22,767 nt of DNA from Actinomycetes bacterium (GTDB lineage: Bacteria > Actinomycetota > Actinomycetes > Propionibacteriales > Propionibacteriaceae). Positions within the stretch are counted from its first letter, which is position 1; every line of letters begins with the position of its first letter. Positions 7,978 through 14,717 of the stretch are shown here, one piece after another. The notes under the pieces were generated by a model that saw only the letters and a list, made by a program, of their open reading frames with translations, was not told where the DNA came from and made no database searches. Where the stretch lies: assembly GCA_023443125.1 (NCBI GenBank), contig JAEZVO010000057.1, forward strand, positions 1 to 22,767. The letters run 5' to 3'. The position numbers and the translations under genes were made by a program.

Positions 7978-8182
7978 TGCTCTCCTTTGGGGGCCCAAGC
8001 CTCAAGCGGCCAGGACCTATTGGTTGTTGGTGCTCATCGTTGGTAACTCATCGAGTGGTCATGAGCGTCAGCCCACCTTCTGGTTAGCGCCCCCGCGGGG
8101 GCATGGAAACGATCGGCCCGTGGTTGGGCCATTGGCCAGTGTAACGCGCAACCAGGCATCACGCGAAATACGCCACACGCGA
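7978..8182 (-). promoter_or_regulatory. infB leader region with GC-rich palindromes
   Basis: About 205 bases between ylxR and infB, larger than the other gaps in this run. It contains the perfect 14-base palindrome GCCCCCGCGGGGGC (8089-8102), the small inverted repeat GGCCC/GGGCC (8115-8119 with 8126-8130), and the AAAGGAGA ribosome-binding site just before the infB GTG. The palindrome has no T-run after it, so termination is not clear. The region may be a structured leader, but this is not shown. Confidence 0.4.
8138..8167 (-). promoter_or_regulatory. Candidate infB promoter
   Basis: Read on the minus strand, TTCGCG (8167..8162) and TACACT (8143..8138) are separated by 18 bases. The -10 fits the actinobacterial TANNNT consensus; the -35 is only a partial match. 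Transcription would begin near 8131 and give a leader of about 150 bases, which would let infB be transcribed independently of rimP-nusA-ylxR. Confidence 0.4.
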
Positions 8183-8422
8183 TTACTCAGACATCGCTTG
8201 CAGCACATGCCCCAGTTCAGCGCTGGGCTCCGCACCACGAAAGGCTCTCGGAATGGCCTTACGTTCGAGCACGATCCGCGCGCATGCCGGATGGAGGTAG
8301 GCCCCACGGCCATCCAGCCGGGGGGCCGTCGCCTCGATGACGACACCGTCGCGACGCACCAACCGCATGAGCGAGGACTGCTCGTCGGATTGGCGACATC
8401 CGATGCATCGACGTTGCGGCAT
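8183..8422 (-). CDS. ylxR: YlxR family RNA-binding protein (DUF448)
   Basis: A 79-residue basic protein of the YlxR family, which lies between nusA and infB in many Gram-positive bacteria. It shows the family pattern RRCIGCRQS near the N-terminus, LMRLVRRDG, and then GRGAYLHPACARIVLERKA. The family has been linked to RNA binding and to RNase P modulation (RnpM) in other bacteria; nothing here tests that. The start is ATG 8422, because GGAGGAG sits 7 bases upstream and the motif begins at once (MPQRRCIGC); 20 further codons are open upstream but would run into nusA. It follows nusA by 23 bases and is separated from infB by a longer leader. Confidence 0.9.
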   Translation of the reverse strand: MPQRRCIGCRQSDEQSSLMRLVRRDGVVIEATAPRLDGRGAYLHPACARIVLERKAIPRAFRGAEPSAELGHVLQAMSE

Positions 8423-8445
8423 GACCGCACTCCTCCGGGTCGCGA

Positions 8446-9414
8446 TCACACTTCGGTGTCGGGCTGGATATCGATGCGCCAACCGGTCAGCCTGGCAGCC
8501 AGCCGCGCGTTCTGCCCTTCACGCCCGATGGCCAGCGACAGCTGGTAGTCGGGCACGATCGCACGACACGCCTTCCCGGCCTTGTCAGTGATGATGACGT
8601 TGATGACCTTGGCTGGCGACAGCGCGGCGGAGACGAACCTTGCCGGGTCTTCGGAGTAGTCGACGATGTCGATCTTCTCGTCGCCCAGCTCGTTGGTGAC
8701 CGCACGCACCCGCTGCCCGTTCGGCCCGATGAATGCACCCTTGGCGGAGACGTCCGGGTTGTTCGATACCACCGCGATCTTCGTACGGTGACCAGCTTCT
8801 CGCGCAATCTCCTTGATCTCGACGATGCCGTCGGCGATCTCCGGAACCTCCATCGCGAAGAGCTTCTTCACCAAGTTCGGGTGCGTGCGCGACACCACGA
8901 CCTGTGGGCCGGATGGATCGCGGCGCACGCTCACGATGAACACGCGAAGGCGGCGGCCGTGCGAGTAGTCCTCACCAGGAGACTGCTCAGCCAACGGCAT
9001 GATGGCCTCCAACGTGCCCAGGTCGACGCGCACCGTCTTCGAGTCGCGGTCCTGCTGGATAACACCGGTGACGATGTCGCCTTCCACGCCCGAGAAGTGG
9101 CCGAACTTCTGATCATCTTCGGCCTCACGGATGCGCTGCGTGATGACCTGGCGTGCCGTCGACGCGGCCACACGCCCGAAGTCTTCCGGGGTGTCGTCGA
9201 AGTAGCCGATGATTTCGTCGTCGTCGCCGAACTCTGGAGCCAGCACCGACACCTTGCCCGTCTTACGGTCGATGTCAATCTTCACGCCGCGCAACGCGTT
9301 GTCGGTCTTGGTATAGGCGTTCAAAATGGCGTCTTCGAGTGTCTTCAGGAGGTACTCCGTCGGAATATCGCGATCGCGCTCGATAGCGCGCAACGCTGCC
9401 ATGTCGATATCCAT
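8446..9414 (-). CDS. nusA: Transcription termination/antitermination protein NusA
   Basis: RNA polymerase-associated factor that modulates pausing, intrinsic termination and antitermination. The 322 residues show the N-terminal RNAP-binding domain (1 to about 115), an S1 domain (about 120-190, EGDIVTGVIQQD ... RLRVFIVSV), and two KH modules, with GAFIGPNGQRVRAV in the first and LAIGREGQNARLAARL in the second. It lacks the C-terminal acidic repeats of E. coli NusA, as expected for actinobacteria. Its ATG is 2 bases after the rimP stop, so the two are cotranscribed; ylxR follows 23 bases downstream. The length is normal for the group. Confidence 0.96.
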   Translation of the reverse strand: MDIDMAALRAIERDRDIPTEYLLKTLEDAILNAYTKTDNALRGVKIDIDRKTGKVSVLAPEFGDDDEIIGYFDDTPEDFGRVAASTARQVITQRIREAEDDQKFGHFSGVEGDIVTGVIQQDRDSKTVRVDLGTLEAIMPLAEQSPGEDYSHGRRLRVFIVSVRRDPSGPQVVVSRTHPNLVKKLFAMEVPEIADGIVEIKEIAREAGHRTKIAVVSNNPDVSAKGAFIGPNGQRVRAVTNELGDEKIDIVDYSEDPARFVSAALSPAKVINVIITDKAGKACRAIVPDYQLSLAIGREGQNARLAARLTGWRIDIQPDTEV

Positions 9415-9416
9415 GC

Positions 9417-9881
9417 TCAGGCTTCCTTCCGGTTCATCTCAATCTGAATGACGGCCTTGCGCACCTCGTCGAGCGGGTACGTCGCTAGGGTGCCGTCGAC
9501 GTCGACGACCACCGCGTCGGCATCCACCCCGACGATACGGCCGGTGACCTCGGATTCCGCAAGCCACAGCTTCACCAAACGCCCGGCGTTGCGGCGGAAG
9601 TGCTTCAGTTCTGTGAGTGGCTTCGAGACACCACGGCTCGACAGCTCGAGGGTGTATGCCCGCTCCCCCATGACGGAACTCGCATCCAGCGCTGCCGAGA
9701 CGGCCTGTGATGCTTCGGCGATGTCGTCGAGCAGCGGACCACGTCCCTCGGGGCCTTCACCGTCGACGGTGATGCGCAGCACCGAGCGCTTACCGACTGG
9801 TGTGACGTCGAGCGCGTCGAGCTCCAGTTTGTACTCAGCCAAGATGGGTTCTACCACCTCGGCTACGGTTCGTTCCTGCAT
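9417..9881 (-). CDS. rimP: Ribosome maturation factor RimP
   Basis: Assists 30S assembly, notably the binding of early S12/S5-region proteins. The 154 residues carry the N-terminal alpha/beta domain (VAEVVEPILAEYKLELDALDV, VLRITVDGE, DIAEASQAVSAALD), the family hallmark YTLELSSRGVSKPL, and the C-terminal Sm-like domain (GRIVGVDADAVVVDVDG). I chose ATG 9881 because CGGAG lies 6 bases upstream and the protein begins as family members do (MQERTVAEVV). The frame is open another 92 codons upstream, but that DNA is the divergent lipoprotein gene. It is the first gene of the nusA-infB run, and its promoter must lie in the 64-base divergent region. Confidence 0.93.
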   Translation of the reverse strand: MQERTVAEVVEPILAEYKLELDALDVTPVGKRSVLRITVDGEGPEGRGPLLDDIAEASQAVSAALDASSVMGERAYTLELSSRGVSKPLTELKHFRRNAGRLVKLWLAESEVTGRIVGVDADAVVVDVDGTLATYPLDEVRKAVIQIEMNRKEA

Positions 9882-9910
9882 GACAACTCCGTATCCGATT
9901 GTGTGCTCAA

Positions 9911-9938
9911 TTGTGGATCCCCAGCATACCGATAGGCT
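9911..9938 (+). promoter_or_regulatory. Promoter of the DUF4439 lipoprotein gene, probably leaderless
   Basis: TTGTGG (9911-9916) and TAGGCT (9933-9938) are spaced by 16 bases. The -10 fits TANNNT and ends 7 bases before the ATG at 9946, so transcription would start at or next to the start codon. No Shine-Dalgarno sequence lies in the gap, which supports a leaderless mRNA. Confidence 0.55.
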
Positions 9939-9945
9939 GCAAGCC

Positions 9946-10806
9946 ATGGATGTCCCTCGCCGCTCGGTACTCGTCGGAGCGGTGCTGTGCCTCACAGCGT
10001 GTGCGCCAAGCCCCACCATCGAAGAACCCGCCGGCGCCCCCTCCCGCGCGCAGGCTTCCGAGGCGCCGAAGCAGCCCGAGGCGCTGGCGAAGGTTGCGGC
10101 CCTGCTCGCCGGGGTGAGGGAACTCGTCGTGAAGGAACCCGAGGATGCCTGGCGCACGGCCGCGCTAGCCCAGTGCGACGATCAGCTCGCGCGCATCAAC
10201 TCCGTCAACCCATTCGCCAGCCCGGACCCGGTATTCGAACCGCAGCCGGAGCGTGCGGCCAGCCTTGACGAGGCCATCGCTGCTGTCGTGGATGCGTGCT
10301 CGGCCGCCGCCCACCGCGAGGAGGCGCCGTCGACGCGGCTGCTGCTGATCTCCATCGCGGCCGCCACGCGCGGGCTCACGAAGCGCAACCTTCTCCCCGG
10401 TGAGGGAGCTGAGCCGAGCCCCGTCGAGACGCTCAGCGACCAGCAATACGCCGCGCTCACTCACGTGTGGGCCCTGATCTACGGACTCGAAGCCTGCCTT
10501 GGCCGCGCTGGCCACGACAAGGCACTTCGCGAAGAACTCTCGACGCGCCTCGCCTCGGCACAGTCATTGCGCGACGAGCTGCGGCGTGGGCTGACCACCC
10601 CGTCGCAGCCGCCAGCCTTTGAGCTTCCCGGCCCTATCAACACGAGTGCTGAGATCCGCTCCGTGTGGCGCACACTGGAGGTGCGCCTGTTGGAGGCGCT
10701 CGTGCTGCTGGCCGCCGAACAACCGGACGACGATCGCTGGGCAGCACAGCTGCAACGCACCCAGGCCGTCGGCGGCCGGATACCGCGCTGGCCCGGCTGG
10801 AACTAG
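9946..10806 (+). CDS. Putative lipoprotein with ferritin-like DUF4439 domain
   Basis: A 286-residue exported protein. The first 19 residues are a lipoprotein signal peptide: basic MDVPRR, hydrophobic VLVGAVL, and lipobox LTAC with Cys19 as the acylation site. A Pro/Ala/Glu-rich stretch follows, then mostly helical sequence. The C-terminal 140 residues (from about DQQYAALTHVWALIYGLEACLG) resemble DUF4439, a ferritin-like four-helix family that sits between proS and rimP in many actinobacteria. The protein ends with the characteristic PRWPGWN. The function is unknown, and I do not see a clear diiron ligand set. I chose ATG 9946 because of the signal peptide and the -10 hexamer 7 bases upstream; the frame is open far upstream but that is antisense to rimP. 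It is one of only two plus-strand genes. Confidence 0.8.
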   Translation: MDVPRRSVLVGAVLCLTACAPSPTIEEPAGAPSRAQASEAPKQPEALAKVAALLAGVRELVVKEPEDAWRTAALAQCDDQLARINSVNPFASPDPVFEPQPERAASLDEAIAAVVDACSAAAHREEAPSTRLLLISIAAATRGLTKRNLLPGEGAEPSPVETLSDQQYAALTHVWALIYGLEACLGRAGHDKALREELSTRLASAQSLRDELRRGLTTPSQPPAFELPGPINTSAEIRSVWRTLEVRLLEALVLLAAEQPDDDRWAAQLQRTQAVGGRIPRWPGWN

Positions 10807-10856
10807 AGATAGATCAAGTTCGTGGTGGGCAGACGCGCCACGAACTTGATCTATCT
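10807..10856. terminator. Perfect stem-loop between convergent genes, candidate bidirectional terminator
   Basis: A 19-bp perfect inverted repeat (left arm 10807-10825, right arm 10838-10856) with a 12-base loop begins immediately after the lipoprotein TAG and ends 10 bases before the proS stop. Its position suggests bidirectional termination. No T-run follows on either strand, so it would be the U-less type described in actinobacteria; that is an inference. Confidence 0.6.
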
Positions 10857-10866
10857 TCGCGTGTTG

Positions 10867-12639
10867 CTACGGACGAGCGAGCGCGTGGGCTTCGTCGACG
10901 ATGTTCTCGACGGGGATCTCGCGCTTCTCCCCCGTGCGTCGGTCGCGCAGCTCGACGATGCCGTCGGCCAACGCGCGCCCGACCACCACGATGATGGGCA
11001 TGCCCATGAGCTCGGCGTCCTTGAACTTCACGCCGGGGCTGGCCTTGCGGTCGTCGTAGAGCACCTCGACGCCCCGCTCATCGAGCGCCGTCGCGATGCG
11101 TTCGGCCTCCTCGAATACCGCTGCGTCCTTGCCCGTCGCCACCACCTGCACCTGGAACGGGGCGAGTTCGAGCGGCCAGCACAGGCCGAGCTCGTCGTGG
11201 GTGGCTTCGGCGACGGCGGCAATCGCGCGGGAGACGCCGATGCCGTACGAGCCCATGGTGACGGTCACGAGTTTGCCGTTCTCGTCGAGCACCTTCAGCC
11301 CGAGCGCCTCGGCATAGCGGCGGCCGAGCTGGAAGATGTGCCCCATCTCGATGCCGCGCTCGAGAGTGAGCGGACCAGATCCGTCGGGCGAGGGATCGCC
11401 TTCGCGCACCTCAGCTACGTCGATCACGCCGTCGGGGGTGAAATCGCGTCCGACGGTGAGGTCTGCCACGTGATATCCGTCGATGTTGGCGCCGGTCAGC
11501 CAGCGTGTGCCCGTCACCACGCGCGGGTCGCACAGGTAGCGGATCTTCGACGTGGACTCCTCGCCCAGAATCTTCTCGCCGTCCTTCACCGGGCCGATGT
11601 AGCCCTTGACCAGCGCGGGATGGTTGCGGAAATCCTCGTCGCCAAAGTCCTGCACCTCAGCGGGTGCAACGGCGGCTTCGAGGCGCTTCTCGTCGACGGA
11701 GCGGTCGCCCGGCAGCCCGATGACGAGGGGCTCGCGGGTGCCGTCGGGGTGCGCCAGCATGACGACGACGTTCTTCAGCGTGTCGGCGGCCTCCCATGGC
11801 CTGTCGTCACGTGGGAACAGCGAGTTGGCCTGGTCGACGAGCGTCTCAATCGTCGCGGAATCCGGGGTGGGGTGCACCTGTGCGGCGGGGATACCGTCGA
11901 GCGAGAGCGGTTCGGGTGCGGGAATGCGCACGGCTTCGACATTCGCGGCGTAGCCACCCGGCGAGCGGACGAATGTGTCCTCGCCGATCGGCGAGACAGC
12001 CAGGAATTCCTCCGACGCGGACCCACCCATCGCGCCCGCCATCGCGGAGACGATGACGTACTCGAGGCCAAGCCGGTCGAAGATGCGCTGGTACGCCTGA
12101 CGGTGCAGCTGGTAACTGGCCTCGAGCCCTTCGTCGGTAACGTCGAAGGAGTACGAATCCTTCATCACGAACTCACGCCCGCGCAGCAAGCCCGCCCTGG
12201 GACGAGCCTCGTCGCGGTACTTCGTCTGAATCTGGTACAGGTGCAGCGGCAGGTCTTTGTACGAGTTGTAGAGATCCTTCACCAGCAGGGTGAACATTTC
12301 CTCGTGGGTGGGCCCAAGCAGCATGTCTACCTTGCGGCGGTCTTGCACGCGGAAGAGGTTGTCGCCGTAGTCGGTCCATCGTCCGGTGGCTTCGTAGGGT
12401 TCACGCGGCAGGAGCGCCGGGAAGTGCACCTCCTGCGCCCCGATCGCATCCATCTCTTCGCGCACGATGGCTTCCACCTTGCGCAGCACTTTCCACCCGA
12501 GCGGGAGCCATGAGTAAATTCCCGGGGCGGCGCGGCGAACGTAGCCGGCCCTCACGAGGAGCTTGTGGCTGGCGACCTCAGCCTCGGCTGGGTCGTCGCG
12601 CAGTGTGCGTACGAAGAGCGAAGAAAGTCGAGTAATCAC
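10867..12639 (-). CDS. proS: Prolyl-tRNA synthetase (bacterial type)
   Basis: Charges tRNA-Pro with proline in the cytoplasm. The 590 residues show class II motif 1 (GIYSWLPLGWKVLRKVEAI), motif 2 (KYRDEARPRAGLLRGREF), the YbaK-like INS editing domain in the middle that clears Ala-tRNA-Pro, and motif 3 (GSYGIGVSRAIAAV). The C-terminal anticodon-binding domain contains VEVLYDDRKASPGVKFKDAEL. The editing insert and the lack of the zinc-type C-terminus mark the bacterial rather than the eukaryote/archaeal form. It starts at GTG 12639, with TAGAGT 7 bases upstream and no Shine-Dalgarno, which suggests leaderless initiation. It lies downstream of ispG and the GNAT gene and converges with the lipoprotein gene across a stem-loop. 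Confidence 0.96.
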   Translation of the reverse strand: MITRLSSLFVRTLRDDPAEAEVASHKLLVRAGYVRRAAPGIYSWLPLGWKVLRKVEAIVREEMDAIGAQEVHFPALLPREPYEATGRWTDYGDNLFRVQDRRKVDMLLGPTHEEMFTLLVKDLYNSYKDLPLHLYQIQTKYRDEARPRAGLLRGREFVMKDSYSFDVTDEGLEASYQLHRQAYQRIFDRLGLEYVIVSAMAGAMGGSASEEFLAVSPIGEDTFVRSPGGYAANVEAVRIPAPEPLSLDGIPAAQVHPTPDSATIETLVDQANSLFPRDDRPWEAADTLKNVVVMLAHPDGTREPLVIGLPGDRSVDEKRLEAAVAPAEVQDFGDEDFRNHPALVKGYIGPVKDGEKILGEESTSKIRYLCDPRVVTGTRWLTGANIDGYHVADLTVGRDFTPDGVIDVAEVREGDPSPDGSGPLTLERGIEMGHIFQLGRRYAEALGLKVLDENGKLVTVTMGSYGIGVSRAIAAVAEATHDELGLCWPLELAPFQVQVVATGKDAAVFEEAERIATALDERGVEVLYDDRKASPGVKFKDAELMGMPIIVVVGRALADGIVELRDRRTGEKREIPVENIVDEAHALARP

Positions 12640-12646
12640 GCACGCA

Positions 12647-12652
12647 ACTCTA
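12647..12652 (-). promoter_or_regulatory. -10 hexamer for leaderless proS
   Basis: TAGAGT on the minus strand, 7 bases before the GTG of proS. This fits TANNNT at the spacing expected for transcription starting at the initiation codon. No convincing -35 was seen. It could let proS be transcribed apart from the GNAT gene. Confidence 0.4.
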
Positions 12653-12695
12653 GCCCTTCACCCCGCTGTCTTGCGGTGACCGCGTCGCAGCAAAC

Positions 12696-13532
12696 TCAAT
12701 AATGCACCGTCGAGAGGCTGCCGACGGTATGGAAGCCCAGCCGCTCGTAGCTACGCAAGGCAGGCACGTTGAAGTCGTTCACGTACAGCGACACCACCGG
12801 GTAGCGCCGCTGCACGAGCCTCATCATCTGCGCCAGCGCTCGCGTCGAGAGGCCCTGCCCTCGTAGGTCAGGACGCACCCACACGCCCTGCAGCTGTACT
12901 TGGTTGTGGTGGCGGGGGCCGAGGTCAGCCTTGAAGATCACCTCGCCGTCCTCGACGATGCCGTAGGCGTCGCCTTGGCGGAGACGCTCGAGCACGAACG
13001 TTTCGTAGCCTGGCCCGTATTTGAACGGCGACGAGCCAATCTCGCCGGTGTACATGTCTACAGAAGCATCGAGATACGCCTGGAACACGCTCTCGTCGAG
13101 CTGCTGCACGCGCGGGTCACCGTCGACGGCGACTGGCTCGTCGAGCACCATGAGCGGCTGCTTGCGACGCACATTGCTGCAGGAGCTCCACATCTGACCG
13201 AACCGCTGCGACAACCCCGTGAACAGCCCGAGCGCCGCGAAGCTGGGGCCGACGATCGACGTCGCCCGACGAAAATCTCCGAGCTCATCGACGAACAACG
13301 GCAGCGCTGCGGGGTCGGTGGTGGTGACGAAGATGGTGCCGCCGTCGAGGCAGATGCCGCGAATCTGATCGTCGCGATCGAGGTAGGCCAGCAGCCGCCC
13401 TATGCGCCGACGATCCGCGCCGGCCTGCCCAATTCGGGATGTGAGAAAGAGGTTCTCGTACGGCGACGATTCGAGGAACCCCAAGGCCCGGCTCGCCTCG
13501 TCGGGGCGAAGAACATGAAGCCGTCCAGCCAT
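12696..13532 (-). CDS. GNAT acetyltransferase with N-terminal DUF4081-like domain
   Basis: A 278-residue two-part protein. The N-terminal half (about 1-135, with LESSPYENLFLTSRI) resembles DUF4081, a domain found before GNAT domains in actinobacteria. The C-terminal half is a GNAT fold, with the acyl-CoA pyrophosphate-binding segment VWVRPDLRGQGLSTRAL (from about residue 217, R/QxxGxG/A type) and the closing LYVNDFNVPALRSYERLGF motif. The acceptor substrate is unknown; it could be a protein amine or a small molecule. It starts at ATG 13532, 23 bases after the ispG stop. The position between ispG and proS is usual for this family, so it is likely part of the dxr-rseP-ispG transcription unit. 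Confidence 0.85.
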   Translation of the reverse strand: MAGRLHVLRPDEASRALGFLESSPYENLFLTSRIGQAGADRRRIGRLLAYLDRDDQIRGICLDGGTIFVTTTDPAALPLFVDELGDFRRATSIVGPSFAALGLFTGLSQRFGQMWSSCSNVRRKQPLMVLDEPVAVDGDPRVQQLDESVFQAYLDASVDMYTGEIGSSPFKYGPGYETFVLERLRQGDAYGIVEDGEVIFKADLGPRHHNQVQLQGVWVRPDLRGQGLSTRALAQMMRLVQRRYPVVSLYVNDFNVPALRSYERLGFHTVGSLSTVHY

Positions 13533-13555
13533 GGGTGCTCTGCTCCAGAACGTTC

Positions 13556-14698
13556 TCAGGACACCGACACCTGCGGGCTGCCGACCTCGCCCATCTCGTC
13601 GGCGATGCGTCGAGCCTCGGCCAGCAGTGTCTCGACGATGTCCTCCTCGGGGACAGTCTTGATGACCTCCCCCTTCACGAAGATCTGCCCCTTGCCGTTG
13701 CCAGATGCGACGCCGAGGTCGGCCTCGCGAGCCTCGCCGGGGCCGTTGACGACGCAGCCCATCACGGCCACGCGTAGCGGGGCTTCAAGCCCTTCGAGGC
13801 CCTCGGTCACCTGCTCGGCCAGAGTGAATACGTCAACCTGCGCGCGCCCGCACGACGGGCAGCTCACGATGTCGAGCTTGCGTGGCCGAAGGTTCAGTGA
13901 CTCGAGAATCTTGACGCCCACCTTCACTTCCTCCACCGGCGGCGCGGAGAGCGACACGCGGATGGTGTCGCCGATGCCCTGGCTGAGCAGCGCGCCGAAC
14001 GCGACGGACGATTTGATGGTGCCCTGGAATGCCGGGCCGGCCTCCGTCACGCCGAGGTGCAGCGGGTAATCACACTGCTCCGCCAGCTGCTGGTAGGCCT
14101 GCACCATGACCACCGGGTCGTTGTGCTTCACGGAGATCTTGAAGTCGCGGAACCCCACCTCTTCAAACAGCGACGCCTCCCACATCGCGGATGCGACGAG
14201 GGCTTCCGCCGTCGGTGCCCCGTACTTCTCGAGCAGGCGCTTATCGAGCGAACCGGCGTTCACGCCGATGCGGATGGATACGCCCGCATCCGCGGCGGCC
14301 TTCGCGATCTCGGCCACCTGATCGTCGAACTTTCGGATGTTGCCCGGGTTGACGCGCACCGCCGCGCACCCTGCTTCAATGGCCTGAAACACATAGCGGG
14401 GCTGGAAATGGATATCGGCGATCACCGGAATCTGCGACTTCTTGGCAATGATGTGCAGCACGTCGGCGTCGTCTTGGCTGGGGCAGGCGACACGGACGAT
14501 GTCGCAGCCGGCAGCCGTCAGCTCAGCGATCTGCTGCAGCGTGGCGTTGATGTCGGTGGTCTTCGTCGTGCACATGGACTGCACGGATACGGGTGCGTCG
14601 CCGCCCACGAGCACCTTCCCAACCCGAATCTGCCGGGACTTGCGTCGGGGGCTGATGGTGACTGGTGCGGGTGCTGGCATGCCAAGGCTCACGGTCAT
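13556..14698 (-). CDS. ispG: 4-hydroxy-3-methylbut-2-enyl diphosphate synthase (IspG/GcpE)
   Basis: Iron-sulfur enzyme of the MEP isoprenoid pathway that reduces the cyclic diphosphate MEcPP to HMBPP. In the 380 residues the Fe-S ligands are Cys280, Cys283 and Cys315, with Glu322 as the fourth (CPSCG, and GCVVNGPGEA); the spacing is identical to that of the E. coli enzyme. The N-terminal TIM-barrel half shows PVSVQSMCTTKTTD, PVIADIHFQPRY and VRVNPGNI. I chose ATG 14698, because TAGACT lies 7 bases upstream and the preceding 15 open codons overlap the end of rseP. It follows rseP by 19 bases and shares the pathway with dxr two genes upstream. Confidence 0.95.
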   Translation of the reverse strand: MTVSLGMPAPAPVTISPRRKSRQIRVGKVLVGGDAPVSVQSMCTTKTTDINATLQQIAELTAAGCDIVRVACPSQDDADVLHIIAKKSQIPVIADIHFQPRYVFQAIEAGCAAVRVNPGNIRKFDDQVAEIAKAAADAGVSIRIGVNAGSLDKRLLEKYGAPTAEALVASAMWEASLFEEVGFRDFKISVKHNDPVVMVQAYQQLAEQCDYPLHLGVTEAGPAFQGTIKSSVAFGALLSQGIGDTIRVSLSAPPVEEVKVGVKILESLNLRPRKLDIVSCPSCGRAQVDVFTLAEQVTEGLEGLEAPLRVAVMGCVVNGPGEAREADLGVASGNGKGQIFVKGEVIKTVPEEDIVETLLAEARRIADEMGEVGSPQVSVS

Positions 14699-14705
14699 GA
14701 AGCTG

Positions 14706-14711
14706 AGTCTA
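14706..14711 (-). promoter_or_regulatory. -10 hexamer for leaderless ispG
   Basis: TAGACT on the minus strand, 7 bases before the ispG ATG, in the 19-base gap after rseP. It has the same geometry as at proS and the lipoprotein gene. A -35 would fall inside the rseP coding end, and I did not identify one. Confidence 0.4.
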
Positions 14712-14717
14712 GCCCCC

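Noticed and set aside
8089..8102. GC palindrome as a rho-independent terminator after ylxR
   Set aside because: No T-run after it on either strand and it lies about 80 bases past the stop; kept only as a leader feature.
9882..10157. N-terminal extension of rimP
   Set aside because: Open for 92 codons but covers the divergent lipoprotein gene; the internal ATG 9881 has a Shine-Dalgarno and gives the normal protein length.
10822..12513. 563-codon plus-strand open frame
   Set aside because: Antisense to proS, which has all class II motifs; also begins inside the stem-loop.
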